From contig CM048745.1 of the NCBI GenBank assembly GCA_026315105.1, positions 540,034,758-540,098,757 of the forward strand: a DNA stretch of 64,000 nt. Direction: 5' to 3'. Source of the stretch: Locusta migratoria (taxonomy: Eukaryota; Arthropoda; Insecta; Orthoptera; Acrididae). Under the pieces are notes generated by a model. That model was not told where the DNA came from. It searched no databases and saw only the letters and a list, made by a program, of their open reading frames with translations. A program made the position numbers and the translations under genes. Below, in pieces: positions 42,029 to 52,480 of the stretch; the first letter of the stretch is position 1; each line of letters begins with the position of its first letter.

Positions 42029-42464
42029 TTCTTTCTAATTTTAGTTGTTTGTAGTTGTTAATCTTAGGTATTTATTTGAATCTACGGCCTGTAGTTTTGA
42101 CTGATTTATCGTGTAAATGAAGTTTGAGTTTCTTTTAGTGCTCACATGGATGACTTCCCACTTATCATTATTAAGGTTCAATTACCAATTTTTGCACCAT
42201 GCAGATATCTTATTTAAATATCTTTTGATCTTCTTGTGACTTATCTAACCGATAAGTGACAGCATCATCCGCGAACAGTCTAAGAGGGCTAGTTAGTTTG
42301 TCTCCTAAATCGTTTATAAAAATAAGGAACATCAGGGGCTCTATAACTTTTCCCTGGGGACGCCAGATATCACTTCTGTTCTACCCTGTGATTTTCCGTC
42401 AATTACAACGTACTGTGTCCTTTCTGATCGGGAATCACGAAGCCAATGGAACAACTATGGCGAT

Positions 42465-42735
42465 GAATGAAATTTCACTCTGCAGCGGAGTGTGCGCTGA
42501 TATGAAACTTCCTGGCAGATTAAAATTGTGTGTCGGAACCGGGACTCGAACCTGGGACCTTTGCCTTTCGCGGGCAAGCGCACTACCGACTGTGCTATGC
42601 CGACACGACTAACGATGCCACCTCACACCTTTACTTCTTTACTACTTTACTACTTAGTGCGCTTGCCCGCGAAAGGCAAAGGTCCCAGGTTCGAGTCCCG
42701 GGTCCGGCACACAATTTTAATCTGCCAGGAAGTTT
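42465..42735. repeat. Retroposed inverted tRNA-like pair, 13-bp TSD
   Basis: A minus-strand tRNA-like head (42526-42605; antisense GGGACTCGAACCTGGGACCT) faces a plus-strand head (42655-42710; GGTCCCAGGTTCGAGTCCCG) across about 50 bp. AACTTCCTGGCAGATTAAAA is found outside the minus copy and its mirror outside the plus copy. CAACTATGGCGAT flanks the unit at 42452-42464 and 42736-42748. The TSD length indicates LINE-type integration of the whole inverted unit. Confidence 0.92.
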
Positions 42736-42779
42736 CAACTATGGCGATATTCCACAAGCGCGCAGTTTGATTAGATATA

Positions 42780-43435
42780 TGAGGTATGTCCACAAAGTAA
42801 GATCCGTTTGGTTATATAAACCAAACGTCAACAGATACAGAAAAAGTATTTATTGTATAAAAATCTGCAACTGTTCAACTACTTTTCTACATAACTTCCG
42901 AAATTTTGTAGGCACTTGTCATGGCATGGGACAAGTTTTTGTGTGCCTTCTTCATAGAAGGTTGTCGCCTGTGTATTCAACCATGTGGCGAACATGTTCT
43001 TTCAGCTCATCATCGTTGAAGTGTTGACCACCAAGGACAGATTTTAGATGTAAGAAGAGATGAAAGGAGTTTTCTTCTTCCCTTCACGTTGCCGCCGACC
43101 TCACAAGGCGAATGTGACCAAACAATTCTTACGGGAAATTCACTGGGACGTGTTTTATCATCCTCCGTACAGTCTCGCTCCTAGCGACTTTCCTCTTACA
43201 CCTAAAACCTGACCATGGTGGCCAACACTTCAGCGATGATGACGAGCGGCAACCTTCTTCGAAGAAGGCATACAAAGACTTCTGCCACGGTATGAAAAAT
43301 GCATACAAAATTTCGGAAGCTATGTAGAAAAGTAATTTAATAGTTGTATATTTTTATACAATAAATATTTTTTTCTATATCTGTACACGTTTGTTTTATA
43401 TAACCAAACGGAACTTACTTTGTGGACATACCTCG
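42780..43435. mobile_element. Palindromic mariner made of two 3' halves
   Basis: The terminal repeats TGAGGTATGTCCACAAAGTA and its mirror TACTTTGTGGACATACCTCG lie between TA dinucleotides (42778-42779; 43436-43437), as for mariner. The left half encodes on the minus strand the transposase C-terminus (HFNDDELKEHVRHMV then CLQNFGSYVEK). The right half encodes the same C-terminus on the plus strand (QNFGSYVEK near 43300-43330), preceded by YHPPYSLAPSD, the third catalytic Asp region. The element therefore consists of two 3' ends in inverted order and lacks any 5' half. Confidence 0.92.
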
Positions 43436-43439
43436 TACG

Positions 43440-44515
43440 TTGTGTCTAGCGACAAAACAGTTGTGCATTATCCAAAACCAGACGTAATATCTCTGCCAGT
43501 TATTATTGCTGTGGGGATTGCAGTTGCATAAGCAACGCCGTGTCCAATTATGCAGTACAATAAAAAAGAAAAGCGATAGAGAAGTTGTGCCGCGAATGAG
43601 ATAACCGGCTGGTAATAACGGCAGCCATAAAGCGCGCTGTATCGCGGCAACTGTGCAGCAGCGGCGATTCCAAAACAAAAACCGGCTGCAAGGAGCCCCT
43701 CCATCATCTTTAATGTCGGCCGATGGCTGCCCGCGGGGTCGAACTTGCGACCATTAATCACGGGGGAATAGCTTCCGCGGCGGACAGTAGAGGAAGGCTT
43801 CCTGCCCGCGACGTCCAGCCTAAATATGCATCGTCGCAGAAGTCTCGGGCCCAGCTAGCTGCTTACACTAGCCACCGCGCCTCTCTTAATGAAGCGCATA
43901 AAAACATCACGTCTCGTAGTCCCGAAAATTCCACACCAATCTGTGTGTGCGCGAGGCGACGCTATGAAATATCGACGTATTTCACACACCGTCTGCTTCA
44001 CACTCACACCGAAGAGTTATGTGGCGAGGGAGATATATTTCTTCGATAGACTTACTTCCGTGGTAAACTTCGCGTCGCCTATAAAACCTGCTTACAGATT
44101 TCCAAACGTTACCCGCCCTCAAGTCAATCTATTATCAAGACAATTCTTTCTCAAGCTCAAATATGTTGGGGTATGTTTTTGCCGTCATCAGTGGTAACTT
44201 CTATTCAAGTTTTCAGTATCAAAACGTGAAAAATTATGTGTATTTTGTACATAACGTCATTATCTTGGAGGCTTCTTTCTGAAGGACATTCTTTACAATA
44301 TAGTGTACTTTTCCATGATAAATAAAATTATTTTATTGTGAGGTTGGATGGTGAGTTGTCTGTAAAGTTGACTTTGTTGCGTTAAAATATTTTCGTGGTT
44401 TTGTTTTGGCATTTTAGTGGTCTTGATTATATCTGTTGTAAAAATACATACATAACGATCAGGCTCGATTCCGTTGTGGCGCTTGTGTTCAACGGCTGTT
44501 TTTTTTTTATTGTTT
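43440..44515. other. No recognisable gene
   Basis: A moderately GC-rich stretch at 43600-43900 holds overlapping ORFs of 87-108 codons on both strands, with no known motif. The remainder is AT-rich and featureless. Confidence 0.35.
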
Positions 44516-44516
44516 G

Positions 44517-44788
44517 TAGTAAGTTTCTTTCAGCAATAAGTCGTAAATCTTTTGTTTATTCAGATCCATATTTCGACCACTGTGTGATTATTATCAATGC
44601 TTAAAAGAAACAGTTAAAACATGTAAAGCACTTCGACGTATGAACGTAACCTCCAGCATGGAGGTCGAAATGCTTTACATGATTTAATTGTTTGTTTTAA
44701 GAATTGATAATGATGAAACAGTGGTCAAAATCTAGATTTGAATAAATAAAATATTTACTACTAATTGCTGAAAAAAACTTTCTACAAA
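44517..44788. repeat. Foldback element F8 with hammerhead-like arms
   Basis: The arms mirror: CATGTAAAGCACTTCGAC / GTCGAAATGCTTTACATG near the centre (about 44650), outward to AGCAATAAG / CTAATTGCT. Each arm bears TTGATAATnAT, CAGTGGTC, GAAA (AAAA at right), a near-palindromic ATCTAGAT or ATATGGATCT, and AATAAA immediately outward. The layout is the same as F1, F2 and F5. Confidence 0.82.
44561..44597 (-). ncRNA. Hammerhead-like motif, F8 left arm
   Basis: On the minus strand: TTGATAA (core CUGANGA with two changes), ATCACACAGTGGT, CGAAA, TATGGATCTG, AATAAAC. GAAA is intact, the first core box is degraded, and pairing in stem II is weak. The right-arm counterpart (44704-44740) has lost the G of GAAA but keeps the palindrome ATCTAGAT. 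Confidence 0.35.
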
Positions 44789-44989
44789 TTCATGAAGAAG
44801 TTAAAAATTCATCTTTTTAATACAATATTATGAAGCTCTTGTGCTCACAACAGAGCCTAACCACTGAAACAACACAAAAAATTTGTTTGGGGACGAGAAA
44901 AACCTTCATTCCACAGGAAGACCATTACCCGACAAACTCCGTTGTGCAAATGTACATAAGGGGATATTTAGTATAATCTATCGAAAATA

Positions 44990-45325
44990 CAAGGGGTGTT
45001 CAAATGAAACGGTACGAAACGTCGTAACAACCAAACAGGTTAAAATTTCAATACACAGCTTCGGGATAACGTAGCGCTACATCTAGCGACGCGAAGCATG
45101 TGTCGTCACAACTCAAAGTGAATCGCATCAACTCGAACGGAAGGACACAGTAGAGGAATGTTTCTTGTCACAGTCATACGAATTCTGTTAACAGGGAATC
45201 CAGCGGCTCATTAAACAGTGAGATAGTTTATGCTCAAGCCTGTGGTGATTACTATTAAATAAAAACTTCAATTATACCAAAAGTGTCGTTTCATAACTTT
45301 TCATTTGAACACCCCCCGTCCCCTT
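44990..45325. mobile_element. MITE of mariner/Tc1 type, about 330 bp
   Basis: Ends AAGGGGTGTTCAAATGAAAC and, on the other strand, GGGGGGTGTTCAAATGAAAA are inverted repeats of about 25 bp with a related ACGAAACG continuation. TA lies just outside the left end (44989) and likely at right (TTATTATT near 45325). The interior has no ORF. It could be an internally deleted mariner. Confidence 0.65.
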
Positions 45326-46610
45326 ATTATTATTTCCTTCACAATGAATGGAAGAGATAGATAGTATCACAAAAAGCTGTTATTTAAATCAAATTAAGTA
45401 TCAGCTAAAATATCTGTGCATATGATACAGTTTTAAGTATTGATCTACGTAAAACGTACAGAGATTCAAAAACCACAAACACGGCGAAGATCTTGTACGC
45501 CTGTACAAAATTTAAATTCAAAATTATTCGTATGATTTTTATCAATAAGATTATATATACTGTCAAAACAAGTGTCGACTCTTTCTTCAGTGTAAACATA
45601 TGTCTTACTTCTCACTACAATTTCTATCTCACGCTGCATGATTCATGACAGGCTCACTAATAATAAGAAGCCTGTACTGGCTGTAGTCGTACCCGGATTA
45701 AAGTGCGCTCAGCGTATTTTTGGTGAAACACTACCTAGGATTCTGTTAAGTCTTCTATACTCGCCCACAGTTATTGGTGCCGTCAGCAGTAGCCTACGCT
45801 AATTTTCATCGTCTTTATGTCCTGGTTAAGTGTATTATAGATACAAGATCTGATTGATACTATCCTGAAATTTATTAGTGGGTATTAATATGGAGTTGTC
45901 CATCTTTCATCCTTTCGATGGCTGTAATTCTGCTGTATACACTTGCAGCGGAGTGACTGAACGTGTGTTGATGGGTGCTAGCCTATTCTTCATCAGCAGT
46001 CGAAGTCAGAGATGGAGTGATGCTGAACACTTAGATTTGAAGCTAAGTTGACATTTTAACTCATCACGATGGTGTCCCATTGGGTTTAGGTCGGGATTTT
46101 GTGTAGGTCAATTCATTCAGGTTTGGTGTTGTCCAAAACCATTGTCTTGCAGAAAGGGTGCATTGCGCTTCTGATACAACAATAATCGTCCCCACACTAC
46201 TCTGACTAAGCAAATGTCATGGAATAAACAACTAATATCGTGTGGAGCTACCTCTGCACCTACAGACTGCCGCTACAGGTCGTCCTGGGGACACAAGTGC
46301 CATTACATAGTCTGAACAGCGAAAAGTAATTCTGGTACTTAGCTTTTGTACACTATTCGTTATTCATCTGGCGCCCAACTCATGACAAGAGCCCATCGAT
46401 CAATTTACTGGAAACAGCCACTACAAAAAAAAAGGAAAAAATCACTCGATATTCAGCAACTCAGTTTTAGTTTCCTCGCCTTATTAGTGAATTCATCTTA
46501 CAGAAAATTAGCGAAAAATTGTGTTTCACGTACCAAGAAAGTGCGTCTGACAAGTTCGGTGAATGGTCCCGTATTTCACAAACCGCTCTGGCGAGGATGA
46601 GGTTCCCGCG
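45326..46610. other. No recognisable gene
   Basis: AT-rich sequence with ORFs up to 84 codons and no recognised motif or repeat. Confidence 0.4.
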
Positions 46611-46622
46611 CATACACATTGA

Positions 46623-46879
46623 CCGAGCGAGGCGGCGCAGTGGTAACACACTGAACTAGTATTCGGAAGGATGGTGGTTCAAATCCACCTTCGGCCATCC
46701 CGATTTAAGTTTTCCGAGCTTTCCCTAAATCACTCCAAGCAAATGCCGGAATGATTGCTTTGAAAGGGCACGGCCGATTTCCTTCCCTCACCCTTACCCA
46801 TAAATCCGAGCGTTAGCTTCGTCTCTATTGACCATGCTGTCGACGGGACGTTAAACCCTAAGATTCCTTCCTTCCTTCC
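46623..46879 (+). repeat. SINE type C, full length, 11-bp TSD
   Basis: Begins CCGAGCGAGGCGGCGCAGTG (tRNA-like, box A region) with B box GGTTCAAATCC. The body has CCCTAAATCACTCCAAGCAA and GCTGTCGACGGGACGTTAAA, and the CCTTCCTTCCTTCC tail closes it. Flanked by ATACACATTGA (46612-46622) and ATATACATTGA (46880-46890), one mismatch. This is the reference copy for the type C fragments elsewhere. Confidence 0.92.
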
Positions 46880-46956
46880 ATATACATTGAGGTACATGAA
46901 AGCAATCGCCCCCAATCGTGTAAAGCACTGCAGTGAAACGGTGGTACACGCTTCGA

Positions 46957-47124
46957 GGCCGAGGGGACTGAGGCGCTCCAGTCACGGTCTGCACGGCCAC
47001 TACGGTCGGGACTTCGAATCCCCCCTCGGGCTTGGATATTTGTGCCGTTCTTAGTGTTAGCTAACCACTCCCCGTGGTTAAGTCCCATAAGCTATACAAA
47101 CATTTAAACTTTTTTTTTTTTTTT
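46957..47124 (+). repeat. SINE type A with 12-bp TSD and poly-T end
   Basis: 5'-truncated copy starting GGCCGAGGGGACTGAGGCGC, body internally deleted (missing the TTCATAAGTAGTTTGTAAG part), and ending AAACATTTAAAC followed by about 16 T. TACACGCTTCGA flanks it exactly (46945-46956; 47125-47136). It interrupts an older type C SINE fragment that resumes at 47137. Confidence 0.92.
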
Positions 47125-47136
47125 ACACGCTTCGAA

Positions 47137-47252
47137 ATGAAACATCCCGGACTTTGCCTGGTGTGACTTAGGGAAATCACGGAAACTTAAATCAGGACGC
47201 CCAGTGACAGTTTTGAACCGACTTCCTCCCGAATGCAAGTCTATTGTTATCA
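47137..47252 (-). repeat. SINE type C fragment, antisense
   Basis: AACATCCCGGACTTTGCCTG, GACTTAGGGAAATCACGGAA and CCTCCCGAATGCAAGTCTAT match the antisense of the type C SINE. Its left part was separated by the type A SINE just upstream. Confidence 0.75.
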
Positions 47253-47299
47253 CACATTTTCAGCGGATGTTGGTGCATACTTTGAATCGGGAATACATT

Positions 47300-48297
47300 T
47301 CTTGTAAAAATCTAACGAGTCATGGCGATAAGTTATCCACCTACAGATCCATCCTGCTCCCCCATCCTTTGCAGCTTCCATCCCGCTTGGGTTTCCACTT
47401 CTTCTACCTATTACAAGACCCTTCAAATCCTTGAACACAACGCCCTCTGCCTCGCTTACCACATCCACGCCCCTTCCCCCACGCGGATCTTGTACGACCT
47501 CATCCCATTCCCCCACCACCAACAGTTTCTCGTATATATCCGACTCCTTTAAATTACCCGCAAAATAGATTTCAGTTATTCCCTGGTATACTTCATCCTC
47601 ACCAATCCTGGGCCTCTTCCACGTCTTCACACTGTATCCCTCCCACCCTTCACCTCCACACTCTCTACATCCTTTCCCAGGGTAACTTCCGCCACCTCCC
47701 CCTACCGGATGACGCCCTCCGTCCTCAAATCTATCCCTCCTACCATCCCCGATCCTCTCCCCTTGGATGCAACGCCCCCTCTCCCCCTCCCCTCCTTTCC
47801 ACTCCCACTGCTTGGCTTCCCCATCCCTCCCCTCTGCCCCCTACAGTCGCTACGCTCCTTCCCAACTCCATCCTACAGCATCCCTCACCCTCTTCCCGCC
47901 CTCCCATCCTCTCCTCCGCACAGCACCGTTTTAATCAGTGCACCGTCCAGTGTTTGTGTCAGTGCGTCGGTTATTGTGTTTTACCAGTGCGGCCACCGTG
48001 CAAGAACAAGAGTCGCATCCAGTGTTTTATCAACGTCTCCGTTAGTGTCTTTGTTTGATCCAATGTTCTTCAATGTGCTTTTAACGCAACCGTGGCACAC
48101 GTTTTAAGTCTATATCTTTTTTTATCCTCTGCTCCATTTTTTATTCACCAAACAATTCTTCTTGTTAATATTTTAAAACCATCATGTTTTTATCTGCATG
48201 TCCATTTAGTTAAAACGCAAGGCTGAAGAGCAGCGTTGGAGGCTGCTACCAGCCTGCCGACTATGTATGTAATAGCTTAAACATACAATAAAGAGAT
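47300..48297 (+). mobile_element. LINE 3' end (family L4), pyrimidine-rich
   Basis: Plus frames read LQILEHNALCLAYHIHAPSP then YDLIPFPHHQQFL, which resembles the region near the end of Jockey-type ORF2 (IQ..ALR-(x)n-LY). A very proline-rich stretch encoded by C/T-rich DNA follows (47640-47930). The 3' non-coding part holds GGCTGAAGAGCAGC...GCTGCTACCAGCC, a hairpin-like block also found antisense at 27440. It ends ACATACAATAAAGAGATGAA, with a polyadenylation signal. Overlapping ORFs in other frames are by-products of the low complexity. Confidence 0.6.
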
Positions 48298-48700
48298 GAA
48301 AAACAGCTAAGTTACCGATAAATACGTCTTTATATCGAAACCTGGCAATACCACAATGTAACTTCTATTTTGATTATGCTCCATGAAAATTTTCAGATTG
48401 TATTGATGTTTGGCCTCGGTTATAAGCAGTATCTAAGTGATTAGGCTCTGCCAAAACTATTATCTCCCTTAATGAGTACCTAAAACCTAAGAAATTCATC
48501 AGTTTGCAAAATTCCATTCGTGTTATATTAATGATATTGAAGAAGTTACGGAGTAGATTCCGTAATTGAGACGTCCGCGTCGTTGATATTCTATAGAAGT
48601 GCATCCTTCATACATTTAAAATTAGGTAATTATATGAATCGAATATCCGAAAACCGCTAGCCAGAATAAATTCAGGAATAAGACCTGAGGCTCGAGACCT
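48298..48700. other. No recognisable gene
   Basis: AT-rich unassigned sequence leading into a CpG-rich patch. Confidence 0.4.
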
Positions 48701-48990
48701 GTCAAAGGCAATGTGGCGTTTGCGCTGCTTGCGGCGCCACACCCCTCACGCGGTGTCTGCAGTGAACGTATTTTGCCACGCGCCTGGGTCAGGATTCGGG
48801 GCGCTTTTGTTCCTCCGTGGCGCGGTGGCTCGAAGCATTTGTTACGGCTATTGTCCGCACGTCCGCGCCACGATTACCGGCAAAACGACGCCCGACAATG
48901 CAGTCCGCGCCGTTCTATCGCAAAAGCGCAAAATATTCTCTACTGTTCCTTTTTCTTGTTGTTCATCTTTCGATCGATCGTAAGTTCCTG
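48701..48990. other. CpG-rich patch with overlapping ORFs
   Basis: GC- and CpG-rich DNA (GCTGCTTGCGGCGCCACACC; GTGGCGCGGTGGCTCGAAGC) with two plus-strand ORFs of about 90 codons in different frames, neither recognisable. GTCCGCGCCACGATTACC resembles antisense regulatory or transposon-end DNA more than coding sequence. Confidence 0.3.
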
Positions 48991-49423
48991 TTAAGAAAGG
49001 AAAATTTTCGCGAGTGACGGCGTTTATCCAGTTCGAACTGTTCTGAGAAATTATTGAGGAACATTATTTGAACTCGAAGTTACATTCTTAAGACTCATTT
49101 GGTTGACTATAATCTCATTTTCAATATGATTATAACGTAATGTAGTTAATCTAACACACCTAAAATTTAGAATACAAGGTGTTTCGAAAAGAATGAACAA
49201 TGGCATATCAACCGGAGGAGGGGGGGAAGCAGGAGGGGCAGTCGACCCCCCACCCCAATTTGAATCTTTGCAGGGGCAAGACAAGGTTTCTGACCCCCAC
49301 TCCCCACCCCACCCCTCCTTCACCACCAGTTTTTTTATGTCAGCCAGTTTTGCCTTTGACTGAAGCATCTTGTAACAACTACTACATTCTGTCCTCTCCT
49401 TTAGTCCTATTTTTTAGTCTGTG

Positions 49424-49643
49424 TTCAACAAATGTTCAAAATGTTCAAATGTTTGTAAAGTCTATGGGACTTAATTACGGGGTCATCAGTCCCTAAACTT
49501 ACAAACTACTTATGAAGTACCTACGAACTAGGACGGCACAAATATCCATGCCGGGGGGGGGGGGGATTCGAATCCCCGACCATAGTAGCCGTGCAGACCG
49601 TGACTGGATCGCCTCAGTCTCCTCGGCCACCGCGGCCGGCTTC
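49424..49643 (-). repeat. SINE type A, antisense, poly-G expansion
   Basis: Antisense full copy. The tail is partly duplicated (AAATGTTCAAAATGTTCAAATG), and the CCGAGGGGGGA segment has become a run of 13-14 G (49554-49565). The head ends CCGCGGCCGGC. Short flanks AGTCTGTG at 49416-49423 and 49644-49651 may be the TSD. Confidence 0.9.
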
Positions 49644-50010
49644 AGTCTGTGACTGCTAATAGGGGACAACATCTATACTGAAAAGTAGTCATCCCTTTTT
49701 TTATCGGAAACTGTAACACTTTGGCTAAATGAAATTTCCATAACCTCGCCCCCTCTCCCTTAGACCAAAGTCCTGTAATCGCCAATCCGAAGCCAGTAAA
49801 TAGTTTTTCTTGTGCTCCCCCCCCCTCTAAAGAAATAGTTGGCGCGCCACTGAGAATGTACGTACATCACAAAGTATTATTTTGTCCAAACTATAGACCG
49901 CTGCGCCTAGGCTCGGGTATTGGAGAAACGCATACATAGTCTAGTTTATATTAATAGCAGCTAGATGTCAGTTGTCTTCTGTATTGCTTGGTAACTGTTA
50001 TATGTTTAAA

Positions 50011-50685
50011 ATGGCAACTCCACAGGAGAAATCATTTTGTGGCCTCGAGTTTGCGAAGTGTCCTTCCGTGATTACAGTGCAAAATCGTTTGCAGCTGAGG
50101 TAGCACACCGATCCTCGGAATGTGTGGAACATTAGCAGATGGTGTCGACAGTACGTAGATACTGGATGTGTATTCAAAGGAAAGAGTCCTGGCCGCTTTC
50201 GTGTTCCTGAAAAAAATGTTGCACGAATTCAAACTGTCTTCCAACGTAGATCTTCAATATCAATTCGTCGTGCTAGTCGGGAGTTACAACTGCCCAAAAC
50301 TACAATTTGGCGTGTTTTGAGACATAAGTTGGTTATCAAGCCGTACAAGTTACAGCTCTTACGAGCTCTGCGTCCTGACGACAAAGGCAAACGGTTGGCA
50401 TTTTGTAACGAGATTCTTTATGTTATTGACAACGATAACACTTTTGCACAACACATCGTGTTTACTGATGAAACGACTTTCCCTGTCAGTAGTCGGGCAA
50501 ACAAACACAGTGTTCGAATTTGGGGCCTACAGAACCCATATGCATTCAATGAACATGTACGAGATTCGCCCAGTGTGTTTGTACAATATCCCGATCATCT
50601 GTTTACGGCCCATTCTTCTTTGTCGGAAACACAGTTAACAAACCCCCTCAACGGCAGAAATAGGCGGAACCTGCTGATCACGTGA
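50011..50685 (+). pseudogene. Tc1/mariner-superfamily transposase pseudogene with DUF4817-type N-terminus
   Basis: From ATG 50011 the frame reads MATPQEKSFCGLEFAKCPSV, hits TAG at 50101-50103, and continues VWNISRWCRQYVDTGCVFKG. SPGRFRVPEKNVARIQTVF, then RRASRELQLPKTTIWRVL (second HTH), KPYKLQLLRALRPDDKGKR and IVFTDETTFPVSS (first catalytic Asp) follow. ENP-type motif NPYAFNEHVRDSPSV precedes a frameshift near 50583, after which YGPFFF-like sequence is in the next frame. The second and third acidic residues are absent. Such transposases with an N-terminal DUF4817 HTH are common in insect genomes. Confidence 0.85.
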
Positions 50686-50699
50686 CTGGTCTGCAGGTG

Positions 50700-52480
50700 C
50701 GAGGTGGCGCTTTCTGCTATCTGCAGTAGGGACGGGGTAAACTGCGACTTTCCTATACAGTGATTTCTGTGACTGCTACTTCTAGGTATCTGCTAGTCTT
50801 AGTTTCGGTTTGTCACTGCTTACAATCAAAGTTTACAAAGGCTCAACATGTATCTCCCTGTATTCAAACTGCGATTTCCGTGATTTCTGCTACTGCTGTT
50901 TCTACGATTTCTGCTACTTTCTTGACTTATACGATTTGTGTGGTAGATGCTGTACATATATGAACTATAACAGATTCCTCGTTCTATATGTAAATATATA
51001 CACATAAAGAATATTGACGTTGCATTTTAATGCAATGTTCGAATTATTCCGCCGTTTTTTATATCTCAGTAAATGTGAATTACTCTTGTAAGAGCTATTT
51101 CAATATCTGGTGTGTAATGCATAGTTAAAACTGTGGTTATTCACAAGCAGAATCTAGCCAAAATTGGCAAGCAGGCCTACGGAGTACCTAACAGAAATAT
51201 TCCTCCAGATTACAGTAAACGTGTCTGTGCAACGAAAGTGCTATGTTCTTGCCTGTATATATGTGGTATAAGTCACTTAGCGATTTGAAAGAGATACGTA
51301 AATGTGAAATACACCGTAAATGACTTCAGAAAATTCTATTTTTCCTTTAAAACCTTTCGGTGCCAGCAAATATTCTACCAAATAACTATTGATAAAAGCT
51401 TGCGTTATATTTATGACAGTGCCGATCTAGTGTGCAAATGTTGGCAACGAAATCTCTACTTAATAAGATTATTTATTTTACTGACTGTACAAGGTTTCAC
51501 ACAAGAAGTCTTACAACAACAGACCATAAATAGCACTATTTATTTTATGATAAACAAAGTATTATTTCCCTCATTCTATGTGATTTAGATTTCTAAATTC
51601 ATTCACCGGTCGTTGCCAAAATAATCACATTATGCCATCACTATCGTGAACAAAGTTTTACCAATACTTAAGGAGCTGATACCATCCGTCTACTTTGAAC
51701 GTACTAAAAGGAAAAAGGTGGAAAACAACATTTCTAAACCTAAAACAAATCACATAAAATAAAGTTTTCCATTACGCAAAAAACGTTTGTATTTCCAAGT
51801 GTAAAGTTTTTGCCGTATCCTCGAACATACAAGTTTACTCCCATATCGTAGTACTTACCATAGTTCACACTGAAAATAGAGTAGACCTACTGTTAAACAT
51901 TTCATAAAATTACATAGTTGGCCACTTGATACCACCCCCTTGGAATATTTTTATGTTATTTACGATATATACATCTATTATGCATGTCAAAATACTCGTC
52001 GAAAATGGATTTACAATGTAAGATACGTATTCTGAATTTACATAGTAGATGTAAGTTTTACACTGAAAAATGATTTTAAACAGGGACAAGATCCGTAACA
52101 CAATCTTTATTTGGTATTCACATTCGTTGTCTTTACCAATTATAATACAAATTATCACCATTCAACGTCATATAGACACCAGGCTTTGCTTCGCAACAAC
52201 ATTTTTAGGTGGCGATGTCGAATATCATACTTCGGCCAAATATGTAAGTGCTGCCGTCACGTAAAATAGTGCCATTAAATGTAAACATTTACCAAAACAA
52301 ATTATCTGTATGTTTATTCATCCCACCACATTCCTAAACAACACACCAGTGAAAGTACGACATTTGGCCAACATATAGCACAAGTCGGAGTATTAAGTGC
52401 TATTCTCAGTTGCTACTTGCGACTCATTTTGTAACTTGCCATAACCAAGTTACACGAAATACGAAAAAGCGCGAGCCCAG
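50700..52480. other. No recognisable gene
   Basis: About 1.8 kb of AT-rich DNA with a few ORFs of up to 94 codons (51304-51588) and no recognisable motif. Confidence 0.4.

Larger units (their letters stand above)
41265..42778 (-). mobile_element. LINE (family L2a), antisense, triply interrupted
   Basis: Antisense LINE with 3' side at low coordinate. The segments ACGAAACGAGCTGTCCTTAT, TACGGCCTGTAGTTTTGACT (antisense of the post-catalytic region) and GATAAGTGACAGCATCATCC, CCTAAATCGTTTATAAAAAT, CTTTTCCCTGGGGACGCCAG (antisense of motifs C and B) follow the order of the 25310 and 55030 copies. Three insertions break or cap it: a TIR element (41600-42028), a tRNA-like pair (42465-42735) and a mariner (42780-43435). 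Confidence 0.88.

Noticed and set aside
47709..48107. Proline-rich 132-codon ORF
   Set aside because: Low-complexity pyrimidine tract of a LINE 3' region. The peptide has no domain and the frame is broken upstream.
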